Source: UBA1847 sp942492205 (GTDB taxonomy: Bacteria > Pseudomonadota > Gammaproteobacteria > Steroidobacterales > Woeseiaceae). Taken from it: DNA of 64,000 nucleotides. The notes beneath the pieces are model-generated. The model worked only from the letters and a program-made list of their open reading frames with translations, was not told where the DNA came from and did no database searches. Shown here one piece after another: positions 16,686-25,800 of this stretch (the first letter of the stretch is position 1; every line of letters starts with the position of its first letter). The position numbers were made by a program, and so were the translations under genes. Where the stretch lies: positions 186,001 to 250,000 of the forward strand of contig CALODT010000002.1 in the NCBI GenBank assembly GCA_942492205.1. Direction: 5' to 3'.

Positions 16686-17045
16686 ATGCTGATTATAATG
16701 CCGTTCGTCGCCGGCTGATGCTACCAATTGAATCAGCCAGAAACGATGGCCGAACGCCGTTCTACCCAAACGGCTCGGCGACATTGTACTGTGATCCGAA
16801 AACCTGCGCTTCAAACGGTCGCTTCCGTGTAGTAAATCCTCTTTCAATACCCAATCTGCAACATGCTCCTCTCAGTACTCGGAGATCAGGTGTTGCGCTT
16901 ACCGGTTGAAACCGCGACCGCTTCGAACGATCGCATCATTTGCGACTCTGGAACGCTTATTGGCCCTGGCCGACTGCCAATATCAAAATTCTTCTGTGTA
17001 TGATTGCCGGCAGAGCTCTTGGCGCAAACGGTCAGGTAACAAAGT
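16686..17045. other. Intergenic gap, nothing recognised
   Basis: Divergent intergenic region between the FG-GAP protein gene (leftward) and the first small membrane protein (rightward). It presumably holds both promoters. No gene, repeat or convincing promoter pair was picked out by eye. Confidence 0.5.
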
Positions 17046-17588
17046 ATGTCAAATTTTGAGTTTATTGCTGTTCTGTTATCCATAATGTTTGCATTGGCGA
17101 TCGCCAATCTGCTTTCTGGAATGTTGCAGGCATTCCTAAAAGGAGAGCTGACCGATACACGCTTGGCCTGGTCAATACTTGTTGGCAATGTATTGTTGCT
17201 GGACTGGTGGGTCTTTTTTGGATGGAGCGACCACGCTGATTGGCGCTTCCACGAGTTTCTATACCTGGCAGTCTGGGCCACCTTCCATTACCTGATGGCC
17301 GTATCTCTCTACCCATACCAGTTCCTTACGGAATACTCAGAGAAACTGCAGAGGAAGTCCGTACTGGTATCATTCATCATATTGGGCCTGCTGGATATCG
17401 GAGAAAAAATCGTAGGCGGCGGTCTATTCGAGCCGTGGTACTACCTCCTGATGATGCTGTACCTAATAATCTTGAGCGCCGCGCCTTTGGTGTTCGACAG
17501 GCCGTGGGTCATGCGAGCAGCCGGGTGGATATTAGCCACATCAATGTTGACATGGTCGATAGTCGTTCGAGGTGTTCTAGCTAGTTGA
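17046..17588 (+). CDS. Small multi-pass membrane protein, first of two related copies
   Basis: 180 residues with five to six hydrophobic helices and few charged residues. It opens with a helix (FEFIAVLLSIMFALAIANLL) and then a Trp-rich second helix (ILVGNVLLLDWWVFFGW). The same plan recurs in the protein at 17932: Phe/Ile-Ala-rich helix ending in a small residue plus LL, then a helix with LxxWWxxGW. The product is probably an inner-membrane protein; function not recognised. AGGTAACAAAGT precedes the ATG. Confidence 0.7.
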   Translation: MSNFEFIAVLLSIMFALAIANLLSGMLQAFLKGELTDTRLAWSILVGNVLLLDWWVFFGWSDHADWRFHEFLYLAVWATFHYLMAVSLYPYQFLTEYSEKLQRKSVLVSFIILGLLDIGEKIVGGGLFEPWYYLLMMLYLIILSAAPLVFDRPWVMRAAGWILATSMLTWSIVVRGVLAS

Positions 17589-17931
17589 AGCTCGCTAGCG
17601 ACATGTCCTGCCGCCTGATTGCTGCTCATGACCGATCGCTCTTGGCCGATTGAAGAGGGCCACCACTTCGCCGAAGCAGACGCTTAGATTGAGCGGCAAG
17701 CGTGGCTCAGGACCTGGCTTTCGAATGCCTGCTGCAGGGCTATCATGAAATGCTGCTACTATCCCGCTGCAGATCTTCTTGTTCATCAGCTAGTCTGGGT
17801 GATTTGCCCGAGTGTCTCTAACTTCGGGCCAAGCAGCTGTAATCTATCGGTAGGGGATTTCGCACCACAACCTTGTCCAAGGGACCTCCATTGTTGATCG
17901 CCACGCACAGCCTGCCTGGAAGAATTCACGC
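17589..17931. other. Intergenic gap, nothing recognised
   Basis: A 343-bp gap between the two related membrane protein genes. It contains no open frame I would support, no REP copy and no obvious terminator. Confidence 0.5.
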
Positions 17932-18486
17932 ATGACTCAACACGAATACATCTTTATCGCCATTTCGGTCGTTCTGGGCCTGGCGATGGCTCGCCTGCTC
18001 CACACCGCGGCCCTGCTGGTTCGCGCCCACGCCCGGGTGACCCATCACTGGGCAACATCCTTGTGGGGCGCCTGTATCCTGATCTATATCCTGCAGCTGT
18101 GGTGGGTCGGCTGGGAGCTGCGCCTGGTTGCGGATTGGTCCATCATCGATTTCTTCGCCCTGGTGATTGGATCCATATTCGTCTACGGTGCCGCTGAACT
18201 CGCGCTGCCGACAGAAGACTTCGACATATCCGACGACACCGAATTGGATTTCCTGGCGCACAGTCGCACACTTGGCCGAGTGTCGGCGATGTCATTGCTC
18301 GGTTATTTTGCCATCGGGCCTTACGTAAACCTGACGATGTTCAACAATCCTCCATTGCCGTCTTACGGGTTTCCGCTTCTTGGCGGTAGCCTGATGCTGT
18401 TGATGATTCTAAAGCCGCAGTGGTTCAAGTGGCTGTCGGCGGTTTTCACCAGCTACACCTTCCTGATTCTCTATCTGACTGCCTGA
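17932..18486 (+). CDS. Small multi-pass membrane protein, second of two related copies
   Basis: 184 residues, five to six membrane helices. The N-terminus (HEYIFIAISVVLGLAMARLL) and the second helix (ACILIYILQLWWVGWELR) match the topology and spacing of the 17046 product, so the two are probably paralogues. An acidic loop (TEDFDISDDTELDFL) lies in the middle. Function unknown. Start is the ATG at 17932, although the upstream ribosome site is weak (GGAAGAA). Confidence 0.7.
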   Translation: MTQHEYIFIAISVVLGLAMARLLHTAALLVRAHARVTHHWATSLWGACILIYILQLWWVGWELRLVADWSIIDFFALVIGSIFVYGAAELALPTEDFDISDDTELDFLAHSRTLGRVSAMSLLGYFAIGPYVNLTMFNNPPLPSYGFPLLGGSLMLLMILKPQWFKWLSAVFTSYTFLILYLTA

Positions 18487-18629
18487 CCGCGTAACGTCTA
18501 ACGTTGCTTCGGGATTCTGCACCGAATTCGCGCTTGCGAAACGAATAGCAGATCGGTCCACCGATGATACAAACGTTAAGTTTGCTGCGATCAAAAATTG
18601 TTCCGCGCTGTGTCAACTGTATATGGGTA

Positions 18630-18989
18630 TCAGTGGTGCTCAGCGAGGATGAATAAAGAAAACACGACACTTAACGCAATGATAAAGAGCGTCGCGGCAT
18701 GCATCAGGTGATAAACCCATCTGCATCTAACGGTTGCCATGGAATAGAACACGGAGACTGAAGACACGCCTCCGAGTATCAGGATCACTGGCAGGCCAAC
18801 CGTCACCCTCAGGCCGGGGCACTGCGTCAACATCAGTACGGCAAAAGGATAAATCGCAAGCGCAGCCCAACCGTGTGCAGATGCGTATAACCGGTTCCAA
18901 ATGCTGTGCTCTTTGGCAAGAAAGAAAAACACGACGGAACTGATAAAGGCGATTACTGCAGCGTACGGCCAAATTTCATTAGCACTCAT
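18630..18989 (-). CDS. Small four-helix membrane protein of unknown function
   Basis: 119 residues, predicted to cross the membrane four times (about 9-25, 41-55, 62-80, 95-114) with short loops. No family recognised. Codon use resembles the neighbouring genes and the hydrophobic pattern is regular, which supports a real gene, but no operon partner lies on this strand. The ATG at 18989 is used. Confidence 0.55.
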   Translation of the reverse strand: MSANEIWPYAAVIAFISSVVFFFLAKEHSIWNRLYASAHGWAALAIYPFAVLMLTQCPGLRVTVGLPVILILGGVSSVSVFYSMATVRCRWVYHLMHAATLFIIALSVVFSLFILAEHH

Positions 18990-19021
18990 CTGAGCTTAAT
19001 CAACGCCTGCGTGCATGGTTC

Positions 19022-19519
19022 TTGTCCGAAGTTGTGGCGAAGTCCAGTTCTCTGGCAGCCGGCCGCCCTGGATCACTGGCCGTCGTCATGGACCTCTACT
19101 CACGTCGTATTGTTGGCTGGTCGATGGACCGGTGGAACAGCCGTCACCTGGCGATCAATGCACTCAACATGGCCATCGAACAGCGGCAACCCGAAGCAGT
19201 ACTGTTACATCACTCCGACCGCGGCGCCCAATATACAAGCGATGACTTCCGCAACGAACTCGACAAGCACGGTATCAAGTGCAGCATGAGTGCTCGTGGC
19301 AACTGTTACGACAATGCTGTTGTTGAGAGCTTCTTCGGCTTGCTGAAACGGGAGCGAGTAAACCGCACTCGATACCTGACTCGAGATGAAGCCAAGCGAG
19401 ACGTGTTCGATTACATTGAGTGTTTCTACAACCGAAAACGCCGCCACGGCTATCTTGGTAATATAAGTCCCGTTGCCTTCGAAAGACTGGGCGGCGGACC
19501 GTCACAACCTGTCCATTAA
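19022..19519 (+). pseudogene. IS3-family transposase OrfB, 5'-truncated remnant
   Basis: About 150 recognisable residues of the rve/DDE integrase core. LAVVMDLYSRRIVGWSM, LLHHSDRGAQYTSDDF (second catalytic Asp) and NAVVESFFGLLKRE (catalytic Glu) are intact, as is the terminal IECFYNRKRRHGYLG. The N-terminal half is missing, including the DxTY region that carries the first catalytic Asp. The first ~17 codons do not resemble the family, and a shifted frame there looks degraded. No OrfA and no clear terminal repeat to the left. A dead insertion-sequence fragment. Confidence 0.85.
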
Positions 19520-19792
19520 ACCGATGCAAAACCAGTTCCGGAGAAGGCGCCGTAAAAAGACAGTTGATCCTGGCGCCTGCTTCAGCGCGGGTCCCTGGAA
19601 AGCCGGCGGATTTCTTCTCTTGTCCGTATTGATTCCCGCCGACGAAGGCGCGAGGGAAGCGGCAGCAATCGCGTTCGCGATTAGCGGTGCCCGGTCATGA
19701 AAGATCGCTCGTACCCGAATGTATTGTGCTACAACAGCCGCTATTGAAACCGGATGTCATAGTTTGTCCATCGAACAACAGGAGTGCGATGC

Positions 19793-20416
19793 ATGACGAT
19801 GCGCGTTATAGGAACAGGCGTTGGGCGAACGGGAACCTACTCGCTAAAGCTCGCCTTGAACCAGTTGCAGTTGGGACCCTGCCACCACATGGACGAGGTC
19901 CTCCACAACATGCCTGCGCAGGTACCGCTCTGGTCGGCTGCAGTAGCCGGGGCGCCGGACTGGGCGCAGATCTATGACGGCTTTCATAGCGCGGTGGACT
20001 GGCCGACAGCCTGTTTCTTTCGTGAGCTGGTAAAGGAATTTCCGTCAGCCAAATTCGTCTTAACGCAGCGCGACCCGGAGCGCTGGGCGGACAGTTTCGG
20101 CGCAACGATATACACGTTGCTTGCCGGCAGAGACCAGGCGCCTCAGGAAATGCATGCCTGGCTGGACATGGCGAACGCCGTAATCGCCAAGACCGGCTTT
20201 CCTCCGGGGATCGATCGGGACGGCCTGATCAAGGCTTTCATTGCGCACAACGACGCAGTCAAAGAGACAATCCCAGCTGATCAACTACTGGTATTTGAGG
20301 TTAAGCAAGGGTGGGAGCCGCTTTGTTCCTTCCTGGAGGTTCCAGCTCCGGCCGACGAGTTTCCGCGAACCAATCATCGGGAGGAATTCTGGGATCGTGT
20401 GAATGGCAAGCTCTGA
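19793..20416 (+). CDS. P-loop sulfotransferase family protein
   Basis: 207 residues. The 5'-phosphosulfate-binding P-loop is near the N-terminus: RVIGTGVGRTGTYSLKLAL. Further family features are the HHMDEVLHN segment, FFRELVKEFPSAKFVLTQRDPERWADS (the 3'-phosphate-binding arginine/serine region) and the C-terminal LLVFEVKQGWEPLCSFLEVP. This matches the sulfotransferase family with a conserved WEPLCxFL motif. Substrate unknown. I use the ATG at 19793, with AGGAG at the proper distance; a GTG at 19784 overlaps that site. Confidence 0.85.
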   Translation: MTMRVIGTGVGRTGTYSLKLALNQLQLGPCHHMDEVLHNMPAQVPLWSAAVAGAPDWAQIYDGFHSAVDWPTACFFRELVKEFPSAKFVLTQRDPERWADSFGATIYTLLAGRDQAPQEMHAWLDMANAVIAKTGFPPGIDRDGLIKAFIAHNDAVKETIPADQLLVFEVKQGWEPLCSFLEVPAPADEFPRTNHREEFWDRVNGKL

Positions 20417-20513
20417 AGCAGGAATGTGACCTGGCGGTGCCCACAAGATCCTCCCGAGCACCGGGAGCCGGGACAGGCTGGTGCCCGCGGCGGGGCGAAG
20501 TCGGCAGCGCCAA

Positions 20514-21527
20514 CTAGCCGTTTCTGTAGATGTAGCTGTAGCCGTTGATGGCCGGTACGCCACCCAGGTGTGCGTACAGCACTTTCGAGCCGGTCGGGAA
20601 GAAGCCCTTCTGCACAAGGTCGATCATGCCCTGCATCGACTTGCCCTCGTAAACGGGGTCCGTCAGCATGCCTTCCATTCGAGCGCACAGCCGAATTGCG
20701 TCATTGGTCTCTGCGGACGGCACACCATAGACCGGATAGGCATAGTCCTCATTCAGGACAATGTCATCTGCCGTAATATCCCGACCCAGCTCGACGAGAT
20801 CCGCAGTTTTCTGCGCAATATCAAGGACCTGTGCTCTGGTCTGGTCGGGAGTACAGGAGGCATCGATGCCGATCACGTGTTGTGACCGGCCATCCTTGGC
20901 GAAGCCCACGACCATGCCTGCGTGGGTCGAGCCGGTCACCGTGCAGACGACGATGAAGTCGAAACGAAAGCCCAGCGCTGCCTCCTGCTCGCGAACTTCC
21001 TCGGCAAAACCGACGAAGCCGAGCCCGCCGTATTTGTGCACGGATGCGCCGGCTGGAATCGCGTAAGGTCTGCCGCCCTTGTCCTCGACATCTTGCAGCG
21101 CCCGTTCCCAGCTTTCGCGAATCCCTATGTCAAACCCTTCATCGACCATGTCGATCTCTGCGCCCATGATGCGACTCAGCAGGATATTGCCGACACGATC
21201 GTAAACGGCATCTTCAAACGGCACCCAGCTTTCCTGGACAAGCCGGCACCTCATACCGATCTTTGCGGCAACGGCCGCGACCTGCCGTGTGTGGTTTGAC
21301 TGAACACCGCCAATAGTAACCAGCGTATCCGCCTTCGCAGCGATAGCGTCTGGAACGATGTACTCCAGCTTGCGCAGCTTGTTGCCGCCGAACGCAAGCC
21401 CGGAGTTGCAGTCCTCTCGTTTGGCGTACAGTTCAACGTTACCGCCCAGATGACGGGTCAGACGACTCAGCTTCTCGATGGGCGTCGGGCCGAAGGTCAA
21501 CGGATAGCGTTCGAATTTTTCAAGCAC
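20514..21527 (-). CDS. acdS: 1-aminocyclopropane-1-carboxylate (ACC) deaminase
   Basis: PLP enzyme that splits ACC, the ethylene precursor, into 2-oxobutyrate and ammonia. 337 residues, almost the length of Pseudomonas AcdS. The PLP lysine is Lys50 in AFGGNKLRKLEY. The residues that separate true ACC deaminase from D-cysteine desulfhydrase, Glu295 and Leu322 in Pseudomonas numbering, are kept: Glu294 in DPVYEGKSM and Leu321 in YAHLGGVPAING. GTG start with GAGGAAAC upstream. No adjacent regulator of the AcdR type is visible. Confidence 0.88.
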   Translation of the reverse strand: MLEKFERYPLTFGPTPIEKLSRLTRHLGGNVELYAKREDCNSGLAFGGNKLRKLEYIVPDAIAAKADTLVTIGGVQSNHTRQVAAVAAKIGMRCRLVQESWVPFEDAVYDRVGNILLSRIMGAEIDMVDEGFDIGIRESWERALQDVEDKGGRPYAIPAGASVHKYGGLGFVGFAEEVREQEAALGFRFDFIVVCTVTGSTHAGMVVGFAKDGRSQHVIGIDASCTPDQTRAQVLDIAQKTADLVELGRDITADDIVLNEDYAYPVYGVPSAETNDAIRLCARMEGMLTDPVYEGKSMQGMIDLVQKGFFPTGSKVLYAHLGGVPAINGYSYIYRNG

Positions 21528-21704
21528 GGGTCGGTTTCCTCAAGAGCACAGAACAGGTGAGTTCCCGCAGTCTAGCAAATACCTGTTTTCGAGCTCCCAA
21601 CCGGTACCCAGTGCATCAGCCAGGGGCATCTTCTTGATGCGGCCCCCGATCGCAGATAGATTGGTGTGCGATCATTCCTTTCATTCAAACTCGAGGTAGC
21701 AGCC

Positions 21705-22076
21705 ATGAACCTGGGATCATTTTCAATAAGCCTTGCCGTTACAGACCTCGCCGCGTCGCAGGCGTTTTACGAAAAGCTCGGCTTCGAGCAGTTCGGCGGC
21801 GATCCACAACAGAACTGGTTGATCATGAAGAACGGGGACCATGTGATCGGGCTCTTTCAGGGCATGTTCGAAAAGAACCTCATGACCTTCAATCCCGGGT
21901 GGGACCAGGGCGCCCAGGAACTGGAGACGTTTACCGACATTCGGGAGATTCAGCGTGCGCTCAAAGCCGGCGGAGTCGCCCTCGATAGCGAGGTGGAAGA
22001 AGCGACGACAGGTCCCGGGAGCATCATGTTGTCCGATCCTGACGGCAATACAATCCTCATCGATCAACACCGATAA
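21705..22076 (+). CDS. VOC (glyoxalase/bleomycin-resistance fold) protein
   Basis: 123 residues from the ATG at 21705, after TCGAGGTAG. The two beta-alpha-beta-beta-beta modules of the VOC fold are visible: SFSISLAVTDLAASQAFYEKLGF at the start and GPGSIMLSDPDGNTILIDQHR at the end. The specific reaction cannot be told from sequence. It lies just upstream of greB on the same strand. Confidence 0.82.
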   Translation: MNLGSFSISLAVTDLAASQAFYEKLGFEQFGGDPQQNWLIMKNGDHVIGLFQGMFEKNLMTFNPGWDQGAQELETFTDIREIQRALKAGGVALDSEVEEATTGPGSIMLSDPDGNTILIDQHR

Positions 22077-22094
22077 TCGGACCCCGAGACGGTA

Positions 22095-22604
22095 ATGGGC
22101 CGATGGAGACCGCCTCGCAAAGCCGGGTCCCCGTACATCACGCCGACGGGGTATCGTGCACTGCAGGATGAGCTCGAGGCCATGTGGCCGCGCCGGCGAG
22201 AAGTGGTCGCGGCCCTGTCAGCCGCTGCGGCCGAGGGCGACCGCTCGGAAAACGCCGAGTACATTTATCGCAAGAAAGAACTGGCAGGGATCGATCGACG
22301 CATCCGCTATTTACAGAAGCGCATGCCAAACCTGGAGGTCGTGCGGCACTCGGTGCCGCCGGATCGCGTCTTCTTTGGCGCGACCGTCACACTGGATGTC
22401 GGTAAGGAAGCCTTCTTGTGCTATCGACTGGTCGGGGAGGACGAGGCAGACCCTGCGAACGGTAACATCAACGTCGATTCACCGGTGGCGCAGGCGCTTA
22501 TGAAGAAAAGCGTTGGTGACGAGGTGCTGATTATTATGGGCACCGAGCAACTGGCCGCCGTTATTGAATCCATCGAGTATGACATCGAAGGGGGCGCGCA
22601 ATGA
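22095..22604 (+). CDS. greB: Transcription elongation factor GreB
   Basis: GreB enters the secondary channel of RNA polymerase and stimulates cleavage of backtracked RNA. 169 residues. The N-terminal coiled coil carries ITPTGYRALQDELEAMWPRRR and the acidic tip SAAAAEGDRSENAEYIYRKK (conserved D/E pair). The C-terminal FKBP-like domain has VFFGATVTL and DSPVAQALMKKSVGDEV. The basic patch and RYLQKRMPNLEVV distinguish GreB from GreA. Confidence 0.94.
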   Translation: MGRWRPPRKAGSPYITPTGYRALQDELEAMWPRRREVVAALSAAAAEGDRSENAEYIYRKKELAGIDRRIRYLQKRMPNLEVVRHSVPPDRVFFGATVTLDVGKEAFLCYRLVGEDEADPANGNINVDSPVAQALMKKSVGDEVLIIMGTEQLAAVIESIEYDIEGGAQ

Positions 22605-22673
22605 ATGCCATATGGCAGGCGCTTTTGGGTGCGACTGTTCGCAGACGAGCCACTGTCGCTCCTGTCGCTCCGC

Positions 22674-22760
22674 TCACGACCGACTGATTGAAAAAACCAC
22701 GAGGATGCTCGCAACGATCAACAGCCCCACGGTCGCGTATTCCCCGGACAGGATTTTCAC
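22674..22760 (-). CDS. Candidate 28-residue single-helix membrane peptide
   Basis: A short open frame from GTG 22760 to TGA 22674 codes for 28 residues. It begins MKILSGEYATVGLL, continues as an unbroken hydrophobic helix (about residues 10-25) and ends Ile-Ser-Arg-Ser. The start is preceded at 6 bases by AGGAGGA (22767-22773 on this strand), as strong a Shine-Dalgarno as any in the window. It lies in the only gap between greB and the propeller gene, on the opposite strand. Size and layout resemble single-helix small membrane proteins such as CydX or KdpF, but no family is recognised. Confidence 0.5.
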   Translation of the reverse strand: MKILSGEYATVGLLIVASILVVFSISRS

Positions 22761-22841
22761 CCCTGTTCCTCCTGCTCTTTGCGCCACGGGCGGTGTAGCA
22801 TATCCGATCTTCAACAACACCGTTACGAAGGACGACATAAA

Positions 22842-25800
22842 ATGCCAACAAGACCGTTATCGTCTGTAGCTACCCTGGGATTATTGATCTCGTTGACTTT
22901 CATGCTTCCGGCCGTCGCGGAAGAAACAGGTGGCGAGGACAAGGACAGCGGCGTTCAGTATCGACTTGTTGGCCCGGCGTCCGGAGGACGCACGACGCGC
23001 GTGGCAGGAATACCGGGCGACCCGCTTACCTATTACCTGGCAACGGCTGCGGGCGGCGTCTGGAAATCGACCAACGGCGGCTTTGCATGGGAATCGATCT
23101 TCGACGATCAGCCAGTGTCTTCAATCGGCTCGGTCGCCGTTGCAAACACCAATCCCAACGTCGTGTACGTAGGCTCGGGTGAAGCAAACATTCGTGGCAA
23201 CGTCGGTGAAGGAAACGGCATCTACCGCTCGCTCGACGGCGGCAAGAACTGGGATCACGTCTGGAAGGCCGAGGGCCAGATCGGCACCATCGTCGTGCAT
23301 CCGGACGATGAGAACATCATCTTTGCCGCGGCGCTGGGCAGTCCGTTCGGTGCCGGTCCGGCTCGCGGCATCTACCGCAGCAAAGACGGTGGCAAGAGCT
23401 GGCAGAAGGTGCTGTTCGTCGACGAGGACACCGGCGCATCCGATGTGGCATTCAACGAAGATAATCCGAACATCCTGTTCGCCGGCATGTGGCAGACGCG
23501 CCGCAAGCCGTGGACGATGGAAAGCGGCGGGCCGGGCAGCGGCCTGTACACGTCACGTGATGGCGGCGATACATGGACGAGGCTCGAGGGAGCTGGGCTG
23601 CCTGAAGGCATCTGGGGCAAGGTCGGCGTACGCGTCGCGGTCAGCGACCCGGATCGCGTCTACGCCTTGATCGAGGCGGAAGACGGCGGACTGTTTCGAT
23701 CAGACGATGGTGGCCAGAGCTGGGAGCACATAAATGACTCGCCCGGCTTAAGGCAGCGAGCGTGGTACTACACGACATTGACGGTCGATCCGACCAATGC
23801 CGATGTCGTCTGGTTTCCGCAGGTATCCATGTTGAAAACGATCGATGGCGGCCGCACCGTGCTGCCGGCAAAAGCCGGCGGCTGGGATCATCACGACGTA
23901 TGGATCGACCCGGCCAATCCTAAACGCATTGCCGAGGCAAGCGATGCGGGCGTGTCGCTGTCCTGGGACGGCGGCGAGACCTGGGAGTGGGCACCCTTGC
24001 CGATTGGCCAGTTCTACCATCTGTCCGTGGACACACGCACACCGTATCGCGTCATGGGCAGCCTGCAGGACTTCGGCACCCGCGCCGGCCCGAGCAACAG
24101 CCTTCATTCTGAAGGCATCCTGCTTGGCGACTGGCGGCCGGTCGGCGGGGGTGAGGCAGGTTTCGTCGTTGCCGACCCCGAGGACCCGAACATCGTGTAC
24201 GCCGGCGAGTATCTGGGCTACCTGTCGCGCTATGACGAGCGTACGGGTCAGGCACCGCATGTCGGCATCTACCCTGACAACGGCAGTGGTCACGGAGCGG
24301 AGGACCTGCGACATCGCTTCCAGTGGACCGCGCCGATCGTCATTTCGCCGCACGACTCCAAGCTGGTGTATCACGCCAGCAACTACCTGCAGAAAACACG
24401 TGACGGTGGGCAAACCTGGGAGATCATCAGCCCGGACCTGACGCGCAACGACAAAAGCAAACAGAAGTGGGCCGGCGGGCCGATCACCGGCGATAACACC
24501 GGCGTCGAGTTCTACGGCACAATTTTCGCGGTTGCGGAATCGCCCTTGGAGGCCGGGACGATCTGGGTGGGTACTGACGATGGCCTGGTGCAGATCACGC
24601 GCGACGGCGGCAAGAGCTGGAGCAATGTAACCCCGCGCGGCGCCCCGGAGTGGGGCACCGTCGCTACCGTCGAGGCGTCGCGCTGGGATGCCGGCACCGC
24701 TTACGTGGTTTACGACGCGCATCGTCTCGATGACGAAACCCCTTATCTCTGGAAGACGACGAACTTCGGTACCAGCTGGACAAGCCTGACACGCGGACTC
24801 GACCCCGAGGTTTACCTGAAGGTCGTGCGCGAGGACACGCGCAAGCGCGGACTGCTTTTCCTGGGCACCGAGCGCGGCGTGATGGTTGCGCACCACGACA
24901 GCAAGAGCTGGCAGTCGCTGCGACTCAACATGCCTACCGTCGCCATTGCCGACATGGTGGTCGCGGGCGACGACCTGGTTGTCGGGACGTTGGGGCGATC
25001 CGCCTGGATTCTCGACGATCTCACGCCGATACGGGAGATGACGCCGCAGATCGCGAAAGCACCGTTGCACCTGTTCCCGCCCCGAGCGGCAGTACGCTGG
25101 AGCTATGCGGCGGGACCGGACGGCTCGGACAAAGGCGCAACGTCGAATCCGCCAAAGGGCGTAATCGTCACGTATCACCTGGCGGAAGAGCCGGAAGGTG
25201 AGGTTGTCCTCGAGGTGCTGGATGCCGATGGCAACGTGATTCGGCGTCTCAGCAGTGAACTCGAGCCACCGTATGTTGCACCGGATCACCCGGATGCCGA
25301 CCCTGACGCCGACCCGCAGCCCGATCTCGAGGCTGTCGCCGGGTTCAACCGCGGTGCCTGGGACCTGGCATTCGAAGGCGCGAAGCGAATCCCCGGTTCG
25401 ACCAATGACGCCGGCAACGTAAACGTCGGTCCGTCAGTCGTTCCCGGCGAGTATCGCCTGCGCCTGACGGTAGCGGGCGAGAGCGTAGAGCAGTCAGTGA
25501 CGGTATTGCCGGATCCAAGGTCCAGCGCCAGCATCGAGAATCTCTCCGCGCAAACAGACTTTCTTATCGAAGTGCGCGATCGAATCTCGGCGATCACCGC
25601 CGACGCGGAAACGCTCCGCCGTATTCGCGAGCAACTCGAGGCGCGCCACAAGGCACTGGCGGATGAGCCTCGCGCGAGTCGCTTGCTGGAGCTGGGAGAA
25701 GGAGTCCTTGAGAAAGTGGTCGCGATCGAAAAATCGCTCTACAACCCGAATGCAAAGGTGAATTACGACATCCTGGCCGGGCGTGACGGCGGCGCCAAGC

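Noticed and set aside
17595..17786. Short minus-strand frame of 63 codons between the two membrane protein genes
   Set aside because: No ribosome site, Pro/Arg-rich random composition and no recognisable motif.
18494..18580. Possible integron attC site (GTCTAAC ... GTTAAGT, about 87 bp apart)
   Set aside because: The two outer heptamers fit the RYYYAAC and GTTRRRY patterns, but the inner L boxes do not pair well and there is no integrase or second site nearby. Probably chance.
23748..25289. Minus-strand frame of about 510 codons opposite the BNR-propeller gene
   Set aside because: The plus-strand gene has a signal peptide and repeated Asp boxes over the same bases. The opposite frame has random composition.
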